Below are positions 1 to 11,489 of a stretch of 64,000 bases of DNA, one piece after another. The stretch lies in contig OX387192.1 of NCBI GenBank assembly GCA_947561395.2, positions 9,522,221 to 9,586,220 of the forward strand, read 5' to 3'. The notes beneath the pieces are model-generated. The model was given only the letters and a program-made list of their open reading frames with translations, had not been told where the DNA came from and made no database searches. This stretch comes from Buxus sempervirens. Lineage: Eukaryota > Streptophyta > Magnoliopsida > Buxales > Buxaceae. Each line of letters starts with the position of its first letter. The first letter of the stretch is position 1. A program made the translations under genes and the position numbers.

Positions 1-2
1 GA

Positions 3-2729
3 TTAGGAGGCCTCGGAAAAACCACTCTTGCTCAGTTGGTCTACAAAGATGAGTCTGTGACTAGATTTTTCGATGAAAAGGTATGGATCTGTGTCTCAAA
101 TGATTTCAATGTCGAAAGGCTTTTAGCACAAATGGCAGATCTTACTTATAATCATGGATGGAGCATGAATCAAGTAGTAAAGAAACTTCATGAGAAGCTC
201 AAAGGGAAACGTTTTCTGCTTGTATTAGATGACGTTTGGAATGAGAATCGTTCAAAATGGAATAAATTGGCAACTTGTTTAAAAGTGGGTGAAGCTGGAA
301 GCAAAATAATTGCAACTACTCGTAACAATGAAGTGGCAGCAACCATGGGTGCAATTTGTCCTTACCATTTGAAGGGGCTATCAGAAGAGGAGAGTTGGTC
401 TTTGTTTAAGCGAATAGCTTTTGGTCCCGGGGGCGCGAAGGAGACTCCAACCTTGGAGTTAATTGGAAGGGAGATCGTCAGCAAGTGTAAAGGCGTGCCA
501 CTTGCAGTGACCGCGATGGGAGGCTTGATGCACTCTAAAAGGGAGGAATGCCAGTGGTTAGACATAAAACGCAGCGAGATTTGGAATTTACCTGACGAGC
601 CCGAGATCTTACCTGCACTGAAGCTGAGTTATGATCAATTTCCACCAGCTGTGAAACAATGTTTTTCGTATTGTTCAATATTTCCCAAGGATCATGAAAT
701 CAACAAAAGAACTTTAATCCAACTGTGGATGGCACAGGGGTACCTCGGAACATCGGAAGGTAATAGAGCCATGGAGGATGTAGGAAATGAATATTTCAAC
801 TATTTACAATGGAATTCATTCATCCAAGATGTACACACAGGTGAACAAGAGGTGTGGTGCAAGATGCATGATCTTGTGCACGATCTAGCTCGATTGATTT
901 CTGGATCAGAATGTTTTAATGATGGAGAAGTGTTACGAACTCCTAATGCCTCCAAAGTACTCCACTACTCATCATTTGTATTGAAAAGCAAACTCCCGAA
1001 AGAATTGTATGTAGCAAAGGGATTGCGGTCACTTATCCTACCACCATGTTTTGATCCTCATGCCATTAGTATGTCGAAATTCAAGTTGCTACGAGTTCTG
1101 GACTTGTCACGTGTGCGTATAAAAGAGATTCCATCTTCAATTGGTAACTTAAAACATCTCAGATACCTTGACCTTTCAGGTAATGACATGGAAACATTGC
1201 CCGACTCTATCACGAGGCTGTATAATTTGCAGACACTTAAACTTGATCGTTGTAGTCTCCTCCGTAAGTTCCCACATGAAATGAGAAGATTGATTAATTT
1301 AAGATACCTTTCTATGGAGGATAATGATTATATTGAATTTCCAAGGGAAATAGGGCAATTGAGTTGCCTTCAAACATTATCTGTATTTGTTGTGGGGAAT
1401 GAAGAAGGACGTCGGATTCAAGAATTGCAGCACCTACGCTGCCTCGGAGGCTATCTGCATATTAGACATCTTGAGAATGTGACAAATGGGAGAGAAGAAG
1501 CCATGGAGGCGAAGTTGACGGAAAAAACAAACCTTCAGGTGTTGAAATTATCGTGGGCAGAGGAATCAGGGCAAGTAAACAATGGAAGTGAGGATGATGT
1601 GCTACAAGGACTACAGCCTCATACAAAATTGAAAAGATTACATATTAATGACTACCATGGTGTGGGGTTTCCTGGATGGATGGTTAGTATGAAGCATTTG
1701 GTGGAGGTTCAATTAGCAAATTGTAATAAATGTGTCCATCTCCCAGCACTAGGTCAACTGCCTTCTCTTGAGAAGCTTAAACTAAAAGGTTTGGGTGCCA
1801 TCAAATGTCTTGGGAAGGAGTTCTATGGTGGAGACAGAGTGACAACATCATTCCCTTCATTAAAAGAGATGGAGCTACGGAGTATGAAAGAATTGGTAGA
1901 ATGGGTTGAAGTGATAAATGCTTTTCCTTGCCTTACGAAGTTGCTTATTTCTTACTGCCCGAAATTGATGACCATGCCAACTCGCTTTCCTCTTCTTTAC
2001 GATATACAGTATGTATGGAACAATGGCATGGCATTAAATGTACTTCTCGGAAACAACAGGAGTAAAGGCCAATGCCCAGAAATTGGGGGATCTAGCAACA
2101 TGGAAGCAACTATTCACACTGAGAGGATAGGAACAAGTGGCGGAGCACCATTCTTAACATCACTTAGGAGATTAACAATAGATAGCTGTCCTAACTTGAC
2201 ATCATTGCCAAGTACACAACATTTTCAATCTCTTCAAGAGTTGTCTATCTACTTCTGTAGGGAATTAAAGTCTATTTCGTTGGAGGGTTTGCAATCTCTG
2301 CAAGAGTTGTCTATCACAGGTTGTACGAAATTGAAGTCCACTTCATTGGAGGGTTTGCGAAGCCTTACTGCTCTTCAGAAATTAAAAATTGTTGGCGACC
2401 GGATAACAACAAAATCTTGTTTCATTGTTGGGGGGGATGATTTCAAGTACCTCTCCTCTCTTCAGTCATTGGAAATTCAACACTTTTTTAATCTGGAGTC
2501 TCTACCTGAACAAATTCAGCACCTCTCTACACTAAAGGAATTGAGGATTGGCAAACTCTACAACCTAAAGGCTTTGCCAAATTGGTTGGCGAAGCTTACA
2601 TCCCTTGAAAGGCTTGAAATTTATAAGTGCCCAAGTCTGACTCACCTGCCCACACAGGAAGTGATGCAGAGCCTTGTTGCCTTGAGACATCTCACAATTG
2701 TTGATTGCCCCATTTTGAAAGAAAGGTGA
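3..2729 (+). CDS. CC-type NB-LRR disease-resistance protein, 5' truncated by window edge
   Basis: Intracellular immune receptor of the non-TIR NB-LRR (RGA/RPM1-like) family, which binds ADP/ATP and triggers defence when it senses a pathogen effector. The frame is open from base 3, where the P-loop (LGGLGKTTLAQ) begins, so the coiled-coil N-terminus lies outside the window. Counting residues from base 36: RNBS-A VWICVS near 16-21, kinase-2 LLVLDDVW at 61-68 (the final W marks the non-TIR class), RNBS-B GSKIIATTR at 88-96, GLPL motif GVPLAVTA at 153-160, RNBS-D CFSYCSIFPK at 209-218, MHD at 277-279. Leucine-rich repeats fill about 330-897, with a short internal duplication near 745-790 (LQSLQELSI twice). 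One exon, no internal stop, TGA at 2727. All nucleotide-binding motifs look intact, so the gene may be functional; specificity cannot be inferred. Confidence 0.96.
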   Translation, partial: LGGLGKTTLAQLVYKDESVTRFFDEKVWICVSNDFNVERLLAQMADLTYNHGWSMNQVVKKLHEKLKGKRFLLVLDDVWNENRSKWNKLATCLKVGEAGSKIIATTRNNEVAATMGAICPYHLKGLSEEESWSLFKRIAFGPGGAKETPTLELIGREIVSKCKGVPLAVTAMGGLMHSKREECQWLDIKRSEIWNLPDEPEILPALKLSYDQFPPAVKQCFSYCSIFPKDHEINKRTLIQLWMAQGYLGTSEGNRAMEDVGNEYFNYLQWNSFIQDVHTGEQEVWCKMHDLVHDLARLISGSECFNDGEVLRTPNASKVLHYSSFVLKSKLPKELYVAKGLRSLILPPCFDPHAISMSKFKLLRVLDLSRVRIKEIPSSIGNLKHLRYLDLSGNDMETLPDSITRLYNLQTLKLDRCSLLRKFPHEMRRLINLRYLSMEDNDYIEFPREIGQLSCLQTLSVFVVGNEEGRRIQELQHLRCLGGYLHIRHLENVTNGREEAMEAKLTEKTNLQVLKLSWAEESGQVNNGSEDDVLQGLQPHTKLKRLHINDYHGVGFPGWMVSMKHLVEVQLANCNKCVHLPALGQLPSLEKLKLKGLGAIKCLGKEFYGGDRVTTSFPSLKEMELRSMKELVEWVEVINAFPCLTKLLISYCPKLMTMPTRFPLLYDIQYVWNNGMALNVLLGNNRSKGQCPEIGGSSNMEATIHTERIGTSGGAPFLTSLRRLTIDSCPNLTSLPSTQHFQSLQELSIYFCRELKSISLEGLQSLQELSITGCTKLKSTSLEGLRSLTALQKLKIVGDRITTKSCFIVGGDDFKYLSSLQSLEIQHFFNLESLPEQIQHLSTLKELRIGKLYNLKALPNWLAKLTSLERLEIYKCPSLTHLPTQEVMQSLVALRHLTIVDCPILKER

Positions 2730-3604
2730 GGAGTGGCACAAGATAGCCCACATTGCAAACCGTTCAATTCGTTCTGATCGCTATTGCTAGTGATTCTCTC
2801 CATAATCCCAGGTTTCATTGGCTTTGCTTATTTTTAAATGCATGTGTTTAATTGGAGCCAATGGGATGCTAAAGATACTAGTCACTTGCTCATAATAATT
2901 GACAAAAAAAAATTTTTTTGGTAGAAGTTTGTGCGTGTAGGGGTGAGAGAGAGAACAAATGCATTTCGTCATAATCGGCCCAAATAAGTCTGCTATAGTG
3001 GTTTTTACTGTCCCAATTTGGCCTATATCATAAGTCTAACTATTTGCACTGTCACTGTGTAGATGCAAATTATTCCAAGACAGTCTACATATCCATAAGC
3101 CCAGGTTTGTAACGTTCTCTCTCTATAGTTAATTACAAATGCCCAGTTTTATAAGTTTTTAATTTCCATTAGCTTTGCTTATTTTTAAATATGTTCAATT
3201 GGAGTGTTTGGGATGCTAAAGGTATTATTCACTTGTTCGTAACTAATAATAAATCCATCCAAATATGTCTGTTGCAGTGTTTTCATTGTCTCTTTTTCAA
3301 TTTTGACTAGATTAGCACTGGATTTAATATATGATAGATTTATCTTGGGATAGATTAACATTTACCAGAATTTGGCCTTTATGCACGAATCCCACTTTCA
3401 TAAATCTAACTATTTGCATTGTGTAGATGAGACTTATTTTAATTTGATTAGTTTTATTTAAAGAATTCTTTTGGCCATTCTAATGTATCTTAGATGAATA
3501 TAATAATATTTTGCTGACGATGCATCTGTAATAAATTTTTTTCATGACAGTAGCATCCATAAATTCCCAAAAAAAAAGGGAGAATTTGGTGATTATTCGT
3601 TTTA
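2730..3604. other. 3' flank of the NB-LRR gene with a degenerate direct duplication
   Basis: No gene is visible. A block at about 2811-2893 (GCTTTGCTTATTTTTAAAT, then GGATGCTAAAG and a CACTTG tract) recurs in degenerate form at about 3163-3240. Shorter shared pieces (TGCAAATTATT, CTAACTATTTGCA) suggest the 3' flank was locally duplicated long ago. The first few hundred bases probably contain the 3' untranslated region. Confidence 0.5.
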
Positions 3605-4740
3605 TTATACATCAAATTCAAATGTTGTGCAGGTGGATGTTTGGACTGTCACTGTGTAGATGCAAATTATTTTTAATTTGAGTAGTTTAATTATTTCAAG
3701 AAATATTCTGGTCGCTTTAATGCATTTTATAGGAATTAATAGTGAAAATATTTCACACCTGACATGATGCAACTTCATAGTAGCAATGGAGCTTTGTGAC
3801 TTTGGCTTTGGCTTTGGCTTTCTAATGTCAACCCCAGATGAAAATATTTCATCTGGGGTTGTAGTTATTAAAAACCCAAAGGGAGATAAGTGTAAATTTC
3901 TTTTTAAGAAATATAAAAGTGTTAAAAAAAATTTCAAAGGGCATTCTTTTGGTAAACAAAAATGTGTCAGAATATTTAGGGTAAGCTGTATGGTAGTATG
4001 AGATGTAGTATAGAGTTGTGCCCTTTGCTAGTAATATGTTGCATAGGAATTTTTTGAGATAAACCAAAATAAAAATAAGAAAATGACAATGACAGTACGT
4101 GGTTACGTCTTGGATTAAGTTCTGGGGCACTGGCTGTTCACATTGTTTTCTCTCCTAATAATTTTGTTCAAGTGAGGAGTAAATTTCAGCAACCGTAGGA
4201 TCCAGGCTGTTATATCAGTGCACCACGCAATACAACAACACCTTTTCTGTTTTTTGCAACAAATAATGCATCCCCAACCATTTCTCCATCCAACAACCAA
4301 CTTTATGACATAAATTAAAACTTAGAAAGTGATAGCATGCCTCTAAATAGTTCATAATATTTTCTTGAAAGAAACAGTAATAGATCAAAGTATCAACAAC
4401 GTCAGTGACTTGAAGCCTATGATGGGATTGAGATGTTACAGTGATTGCTTCAAGAAAAGGGTGCTGATCGATGTACTGGGTTTTGACAAATCCCAACACA
4501 CTTACGTATATAACGGATAATATATTACACTTAAACCCCCCGAGGCTTGTCATTTATGCACATAAACCCCTTGACATTTGGAAAATGGCAAAAACCTCTC
4601 TTGAGATTTGTACAAATGGTCACAAAGCTCCATTGTTTGTTCAAAAACATTAGAAAGCCAAAGTCAACCCCAGATGAAACATGTCAGGTGTGAAAATATT
4701 TCACACCTGACATGATGCAACTTCATATATGTTTATGATG
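3605..4740. repeat. Fold-back region with two long perfect palindromes
   Basis: No coding sequence is convincing. At 3829-3861 the arm CAACCCCAGATGAAA is followed by ATA and its exact reverse complement. At 4680-4714 the arm CATGTCAGGTGTGAAA is likewise followed by ATA and its exact reverse complement. Both share the centre GAAAATATTTC. The tract after the second centre (TTTCACACCTGACATGATGC) also occurs at about 3751-3771. CTTTGGCTTTCTAATG near 3811 returns inverted near 4648. This looks like a rearranged fold-back or MITE-like element of no recognised family. Confidence 0.6.
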
Positions 4741-5069
4741 TCAGCAGCATCCATAATAAATTTCAAAAAAGCACCAAAATCAGCCATTAATTTTAGAAAA
4801 TTAGCCTATGAATTTATTCTTGATGTGATGATCCAATGCAACAATATATGTGCACTTATTGTTTCCCCTTTTTCTTTTTGTAGATCAAGTTCAAATATTG
4901 AGCAGGTGCATGTTTGGGGATTCTGCTCCTACTGCCGTGTTGGATCCTTTTAATTTTATCTTCTCAGACATGACAGACTCCTATTTGAATGTCCAGTTTG
5001 GCTGTGATACATAATTAATTAATGTAGCTTTTGCTTTGTAGTCCTTAACATGCACTGAAAGAAGCATGA

Positions 5070-5240
5070 CTAGTGTGAGATTTCAAATATACATGTAGCT
5101 TTTGCTTTTGCTTTCCGGGTTTTGTATCCGAATTTGTAATTAGCATCCTCCCTATGTGCCAATTGATCATCAAAATGAAGGAAAGGAAACTTAATCTTGC
5201 AATTGTAGCTGAAGTTAATAGATAGCCCTTGAACCTGTGC
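5070..5240 (+). repeat. Copy 1 of a dispersed duplicated block
   Basis: From the GTGTGAGATT tract through GCATCCTCCCTATGTGCCAA to TAGCCCTTGAACCT, this block matches 10648-10826 in the same orientation with scattered differences. Weaker similarity continues to a shared GAAGCATTCT. The 5.4 kb between the copies holds a LINE tail and a Sirevirus relic. The preceding 4741-5069 shows nothing recognisable. Confidence 0.7.
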
Positions 5241-5492
5241 TGCTTAAAACATTATTATGTCAATGTCGGCTACAAATTTCAGTGTTGTGTTTTCCTTTTT
5301 TATTTCTCCTCCATGAAAATTGGCGATAGTTAAATGCTACGATTGAAGCATTCTTTTTTTTTTTTTTTTCCTTTTTGGTTCATACAAGAAAAATGAGAAG
5401 GTGCAGCAGATAGGAAATATAGATCAGTGTTGCAGAGTGATCAAGAGAAACGAGAGGCATCCCACCCTGTAATAGTCCTCCAATTGGAAGGC

Positions 5493-5632
5493 ATGGAGAT
5501 CGAGGCAAAGAAGTTCCTCCTTATTCGTGGTCTTTTTCTTCTTGCTCTCCTTGTAACAATGTACCAGGGAGGACTCAACCAAGAAATTAATGAGGCTTTG
5601 GTCTGGTTTGACATCAATCCAAAACCAAATTA
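5493..5632 (+). CDS. Possible signal-peptide start of a small secreted protein (fragment)
   Basis: From the ATG at 5493 the frame begins MEIEAKKFLLIRGLFLLALL: a charged start and then a hydrophobic stretch, like the signal peptides of small secreted plant proteins. After about 25 residues it runs into low-complexity repeat sequence and ends at 5632. There is no mature domain, so it is either the remnant of a gene cut by the next repeat or a chance frame. Confidence 0.18.
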
Positions 5633-6065
5633 AGCAAGTTTCATGACTGTTAACCCAAAACTGAACTGAAACGAATTAAGAACAGATCTCTCCAATCCGA
5701 AGACAGAACCAAAATGAAACTATAAACCCCATAAATTAACGAACCAATCCAACCCCAACTATAATTTCGGTTTTTGGTTTGGTTGGTTTGGGTGAATTTG
5801 ACACACACATTAGATGATTTTTCTAATATCTATATCCTATAAGCCTAAGCATAAAGACAAACTTGGTCTTTAGATTATAACTATATGGTATTATAATTGT
5901 AAATAAGTAAAAATAAAAAATAAAAAAATTACACATATACTCTTTCACATATGTATATACCACACACACAATTCGATTCAATTCAGTTTAGTGGTTTCGA
6001 TTTGGTTTGTTTTAATGGAGCCATCAACTCAAACCCAAACCAAGTTCCTAGTTTTAACCAACCCA
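5590..6065. repeat. Degenerate GGTTTGG-type MITE-like repeat
   Basis: One half is rich in CCAAACC/GAACCAA words and the other in GGTTTGGTT words. It resembles in composition the bounded hAT element at 47607-48100. I could not find clear terminal inverted repeats or a target-site duplication, so its limits are approximate. The family is inferred from composition only. Confidence 0.3.
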
Positions 6066-6764
6066 AGTTGATTCTCCAAAGGCAGATATGTTGATTTCAC
6101 ATGGATGCATGAAGTGGGTGTTTGCCAAGTGGTATTCCATGGCTTATGGATCCACTGACGAGGAGATACGTCTATATTTCTATGGTTTTGTGATCTTGTT
6201 GGAGTTAAAATGCAAGTATCTTAATTGAAGCTGAAATTGCAGGGATGGAATGGCCATACAAAGGCAGAGCTCCAGCTTTGATGTTTGCAGCACGTATATG
6301 ATCGTATATATATAAAGCTGAAAAATCTCTTTGTATTTATTTCTTGTCAAATTTTCCTCTTCCCCTTTTCGTTTCTATATTAAGGTCAAGAATTTTGGCC
6401 AAAGACAAGAAATCTCTTATCAGATGTTTAGGCTTATCTTCATATAATGAATTTGTTGGTTTTATGGGTCATTGGTGGGTCCCTAGAAATCTTGATCATA
6501 TAATGAATTTGGAGGTTTCATTGTTCACTGATGACTTTTATGGCATCTTTGACTTTGTCATTTTTTTTAACTGTAATTCATTTATGTAGCTTGCTGGGGT
6601 ATGACCATTCATGCCATTCGATGTCTTCGCATTGATCTGCTGCAATATTTGGTTAGAATGCCATTAAAATGTGAATTTTGGATATTGGAGATGGCAGAGG
6701 TTAGTAATAAGGATTTATTCCAAGTTTTTTATTTTTTTTGGTAGAAATGATTTATTCCAAGTTA
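6066..6764. other. No recognisable feature
   Basis: AT-rich sequence. It contains a short local duplication (TCATATAATGAATTTG near 6439 and 6496, and TTATTCCAAG near 6716 and 6751), but no gene or element end that I can support. Confidence 0.4.
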
Positions 6765-7215
6765 AGATAGGGGGGAGAATCCTTTATTTGGAAATATATA
6801 TATAGTTAAAAATAGAGATATTATTCGAAGAGCTATAAGATGGAAAATAGGAAACAGGGACAAGATCAACTTCTGAACTGATAAATGGCTAAATGATAAA
6901 GAGTTGCTGCAAATTTTAATAGATAGTGAGAAAGAAAGAGTAAACACTTACCAAAATCTGAAAGAATTTATAGTAAATGGAGCTCAACGGGTTATTCAAA
7001 AACTAAATAACAAACCTCTAAAAAATGAACAAATAGAGGAAATAACTCGATGGTACAAATCATAAAATAAAGAAAAAGATGAAATATGTTGAGGCCTCAC
7101 AAAAAACGGGAGGTTTTCCATAAAATCAATCATTTGGGCTATGAAAGATAATATTCTATTCAAACCTGAAAACATTAGTCTAATTAGAAAGATGTGGAAA
7201 TTATCATGTGAAAAA
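6765..7215 (+). mobile_element. LINE fragment, region C-terminal to the reverse transcriptase
   Basis: In the + frames one reads RWKIGNRDKINF, TDKWLNDKELLQIL, then a run ending ITRWYKS and LTKNGRFSIKSIIWAMKD. This is the order seen downstream of the reverse transcriptase in plant L1-type LINEs (WRIGNGxxIxIWxDxWL, then the zf-RVT region with DGxFSVKSAY). The frame contains stops, for example in place of the W expected before TDKWL, and no poly(A) tail is clear before the neighbouring LTR element begins. It is an old, incomplete fragment. Confidence 0.7.
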
Positions 7216-7224
7216 TACGGTTTA

Positions 7225-10200
7225 GACTCCAAATACACCTAGAGGGGGTGAATAGGTGTTGCACAGTGGAAATTAAAATTTTTTACTTAACTAAAGACAA
7301 GTCCTTAATTAAATAGCATGCACAAATCCTCAAATTAATTTCAAAAAATAACTCTTAAGTAGCAAGCCACCCAAATTGCAAAACAATTAAAGCATATAAA
7401 GAAATAATTAAGACAAGTAATTTGATGACGAATGGAAAATTCTATGAGAACTCTCACTAGAGAAAAACCCTTCGGACTATACAAGAGCCACCTAAAGATC
7501 CACTATGAGAAGAAGACTTTCAACTTGTAGTTCAGACAACTCAACATCCCTATGCTACTCTGCAAATCACAAACTTGAAAGTATCTGAAGATCTTCTCAC
7601 AATCATCCAAACGAACTCATCTAGTATCTGTAATAACTCCCACGATTCAATCTCCCCAACCCAGAAACCAAGGTAAAAGAAGAAAGAAGAATAGAAAGGT
7701 TTTATGGCTCAATATAGGAAAACCTAGAAGAAGGCTTTTCCAGAAGAGAAAGGATTTTTAGGGCTTCTAAAGCGTGTCTCTTATAGGTTTATAAGGACCC
7801 TAATCCTATTTAAAGGTTCTCCAAGAAGTTTGAAGTCAATCCGAATTGAAACGAGTAAGTTATGTAATTTTTCGTGACTTTTCGAAAATTGCAGAAAATT
7901 GAATACTCGAACGCCAGCTCAAACATTCTCTAACTCCACTCTACAGAAATTTCTGTCGAACGCCAGTTCAAACGTTCTCTGACGCCACTCTCGAGTTTGA
8001 CTATCTACAGGCTTTAATTCCACCTTTTGAACACTGGCTCAAACCTTGTCTAACGCCAAACATAAAAACTTCAATTTAACTCTGATTTTGACGCCGTTTG
8101 AACCATGACTTCTTGGACTTAATCTAAATATTCTAAACACACTTTTTGGCATTGAATTAAGCCAATATAACCTACTAGACCTAACAATCTTCCCCTTTGG
8201 GTATTCCGTGACAAAACCATTAAAAACAAAACAAAATTAACATTCCAAGATGTTGTGAACCACCAAGCAACATCTGGAATTTACAAATTCAAATAAAATC
8301 CTATCTAGCCTAATCTAGACAGACTCTACTTGAATGGGAATGTGTTCCTGCAAAACAAACTGAAACATACCTTGTGAAAGCTAGGGAAAAAATAATGTAA
8401 AAACACAAGTAAATGGACAATATAAGCACAATATATATTTCCAATCATCCAATATGTCCAAGTTCAAAACAATGATCACAATAATCACATAAGCATCAAT
8501 AAGAAGTTGCATCTCATATAATGAAATAACATCTCATATCATGACCACACCTGAACAATTCTAGTGAAATCTATCTCATCCTAATCTATCTCCCCAAAAA
8601 CCACTCCCCCTTTTTGTCATGGAATAGACAAAAGAGAAAAGTATATAAGAAAAACAAATCACAAGCTCTCTAAGAGGAAGATGAATAATATGCATGATTG
8701 AATGGACAAAATTCAAAGAGATGCATGAATCAATAGTTTGCAAGGAGAATCTAAAATCAACCAGTTTTGGCAAACTATTCTAAAATCCATATTTTCTGAC
8801 AAAATACTTCAAACGCATCCTAAAAACACTCTAATAACATGATGAAACATGGCACAAGCACAATTTTATAAAAACTCAAAATTTTCATATTTTTGAGAAC
8901 TTTTTAACCCAAAATTCAAGTTTTAGCAAAACTACAACCAATAATCCCAAATAACTACACAATAATGCAATTAAATCACCAAGTGTGCTTGCGTGCAAGT
9001 GCAAATCCAAACACAATTAAGTTTGCCTAAATTAGAACTTGGTGAGGAGGATTTGGCTTTTTACATGAAACCACAAGCTAAGTCTTCCCACAAGTTAAAA
9101 GTCAAACCCCACTACTAGACACTAGGACCTTAAATTTTGCTATATTTTTGGACTTTTTCTCCCTCTTAATTTGTGATCACCTTCCTTTTTTAATAAAGAT
9201 ATGTAATTAAGTATGGAAGGGATCTTTATTGCTCTTTTTCCATATTTTTCTTTTCTTTTGCACTTTTTGGTAATTTCTCTTTTCTTTTCCACTTTTGGGC
9301 TATTTAGTCCAGGTCACTAGCATAACGTCAATTTAACTCAAGTTTGACATGAGTAAACCCATGATTGCCTATCCACACACTCACAGATATATATATGATT
9401 AAGCATTCTCAAATTGTATTTGGGATGTGGGTGTGAGGTGCATATACACACACAAAAAATCAATCAACCTATTGTGCATTTAAATGAGATCATTGAAATA
9501 AGTTTCTCAAAACAATCCTTTAAGCAATTAATTCTCTCAACATAAAAATTTATTGTTTTCACAAAACATGCTCATAACACAAATCACCAAAAAAAATAGA
9601 AAATCTTTTTGTATTTTTCTGAAAAAGTTTAAACCAAAAACAAATAGACAAAAAACCAAAAACCAGATAAATAAAAACAAAAATAAAACATGCACGTAAA
9701 AGATAAAATAAGCATGAAAAAAGGCTAATGCATGCATCCCAAATCCTACTCAAGGAAGAGAAGTCAAATCACTCTTTTTCACCCAAACTTGTCGAGTAGA
9801 AGAGGATTTCTTGGTCAAGAAAACTAGTTGTTCAGAAAGAAGCCTAGTTTGTTGAGCTAAGACCTTGACTTGATTAGGCAAATCCATATTGAATTGTCTA
9901 GGAGGAGAATACCAAGATTGACTAAGATTTTCTCCTAATCTCCAGTAATTAGGTCTTCTGTGATCTAAAACACCACAGTGGTGACAAGAAGGAATGAATT
10001 TTTGAAATTGAATTTCCATAGGAAGAGATGCCTTAGATTGAGACCTTTTGAGCTGTTGGGTAGGCCTTTTTGGTATTTCCCTTTGGCACACCATATTTCT
10101 TCTTCCATTTAGAAGAAGAAGGAGTCTTTGAAGAGGAAGGAACATCCTGAAATCCTAAACTTTTTTTATTAGCCACTGTTTGGCTCAAACCAAGCATATG

Positions 10201-10640
10201 ATCAAGCTTTTGAGAACCAAAAGAGAAGTTTTGCAACTAAGATTTGGACTTCTCTAATTCAGATTTTTAGTGACTTGTTTTCAAACTCAAGGGTTTCAAT
10301 TTTCAACTTCAACTCACCCACATGAGAAGTAGACTCATCCAATTTAACTTGAAGTTCTTCCTTAACAAGTTCTACTTTATTGAGCTTTTTAAGAAATGCC
10401 TTGTTTTGTTTCTTTATTTTCAGACTTTCATTAAAAAGCTTTTTATAAGCTTCTTCAAGACTTTCCTCATCTTTAGACTTACTTTGAGAACCAATATTAT
10501 TCAAGTGGTTTCAAGTGGTTTTGAGTCTTGAAGAGTGTTTTCCTTTTCACTTCCCACAATAGAAGTGACAACCATGTAATTTTGATCCTCTTCAGATGAG
10601 AAGTCATCACTATGTTCAAGATCAATCTCACTATCAAAAA
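7225..10640 (-). mobile_element. Sirevirus-like Ty1/copia relic (LTR, 3' internal region, gag)
   Basis: Reading the - strand, a gag-like stretch (10640 to about 9750) carries an acidic coiled-coil part, an LDHMLGLSQTVANKKSLGF motif and a CHHCGVLDH zinc-knuckle, all typical of Sirevirus Gag. A non-coding 3' internal region follows with two purine-rich tracts, AAAAAGGGGGAG near 8605 and AAAGGGGAAGATTGTTAG near 8195. Multiple polypurine tracts are a Sirevirus hallmark. The 3' LTR follows. No pol domain was seen, so the element is incomplete and broken. The right end abuts the second copy of the 5070-5240 block. Fossil; age not estimated. Confidence 0.72.
7245..8191 (-). repeat. LTR of the Sirevirus-like relic
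   Basis: On the - strand it begins TGTTAGGTCTAG directly after the polypurine tract and ends near the CACCTATTCACCCCC motif. It contains tandem variants of GAACGCCAGYTCAAACRTTCTCT (about 7905-8060). A related LTR fragment lies in + orientation at about 53995-54835. The exact outer boundary is uncertain by some tens of bases. Confidence 0.6.
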
Positions 10641-10647
10641 GAGTAGT

Positions 10648-10826
10648 GTGAGATTGCAAGTATACATGTGCTGGTGGCAAATTGCAAGATTGGAATCTCT
10701 CCCAGGTTCCGTATATATCGAAATTTGTAACTAACATCCTCCCTATGTGCCAATTGATCAGCAAAAAGAAAGAAAGGAAACTTAAGCTTGCAATTGTGGC
10801 TGAAGTTAATAGGTAGCCCTTGAACC
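10648..10826 (+). repeat. Copy 2 of the dispersed duplicated block
   Basis: Counterpart of 5070-5240, sharing CATCCTCCCTATGTGCCAA, GGAAACTTAA, GCTTGCAATTGT and TAGCCCTTGAACCT-type runs. It lies immediately beside the gag end of the Sirevirus relic. The following 10827-11489 holds an (AC)n tract at about 11326-11341 and nothing else recognisable. Confidence 0.7.
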
Positions 10827-11489
10827 TTTGCATTGTATTTGACATAGTTGGAAATGGAAGCATTCTAAATATGTAAGATTTTCTGTATGCCTTATTTACT
10901 GTCTTCTCTTCACTTTAATGTTTATTTCTTCCATTTTTCTAAGTGCCTAAATTCCCATGGTAAGGGGAGAGGTTTCAGCCAATCGAAAAGGAGAAGGAGA
11001 GATGACTTTTTCTATGTTTGAAAGGTCTTAAAGTTACTGTTTTGATTAAATAGGGAGTATGTTCCCTCTTTCTTGCTAAATCTCATGTATCCCTATTTTT
11101 AACCCCCAGGTCCTTTCTTTTACTGCTTTGTTTTTTGTCATAAGCATGCTTGTTTTCTTCATCTATTTTATTACCATGAAGCATCCTCAAGTGAATGGAT
11201 GAAACTTGGCATGTGTGAACAGAATACCCACACCTCCTCGCCCATGTTATGTCTCCCTCTTCTTCACTGCTTTATGTTTAGCATATATCCCTCATCCCTG
11301 TTTGCTTACACCAAGTACATGCATGCACACACACACACACGTAGGAAGCATGCTAGGACATCCCTTTAATCACGTGTTTATTGCATATTAGCTCAATCAC
11401 TCACACACACTTAGATTGCAATTCTGGAACATATTTGAATGTGTTTGTTATATATTCATTCAGTTGGTGCATGTATACCTAGGTGGTTT

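Noticed and set aside
10501-10863. 120-residue - strand frame as a membrane protein gene
   Set aside because: It is a chimera of the duplicated 10648-10826 block and the Sirevirus gag region.
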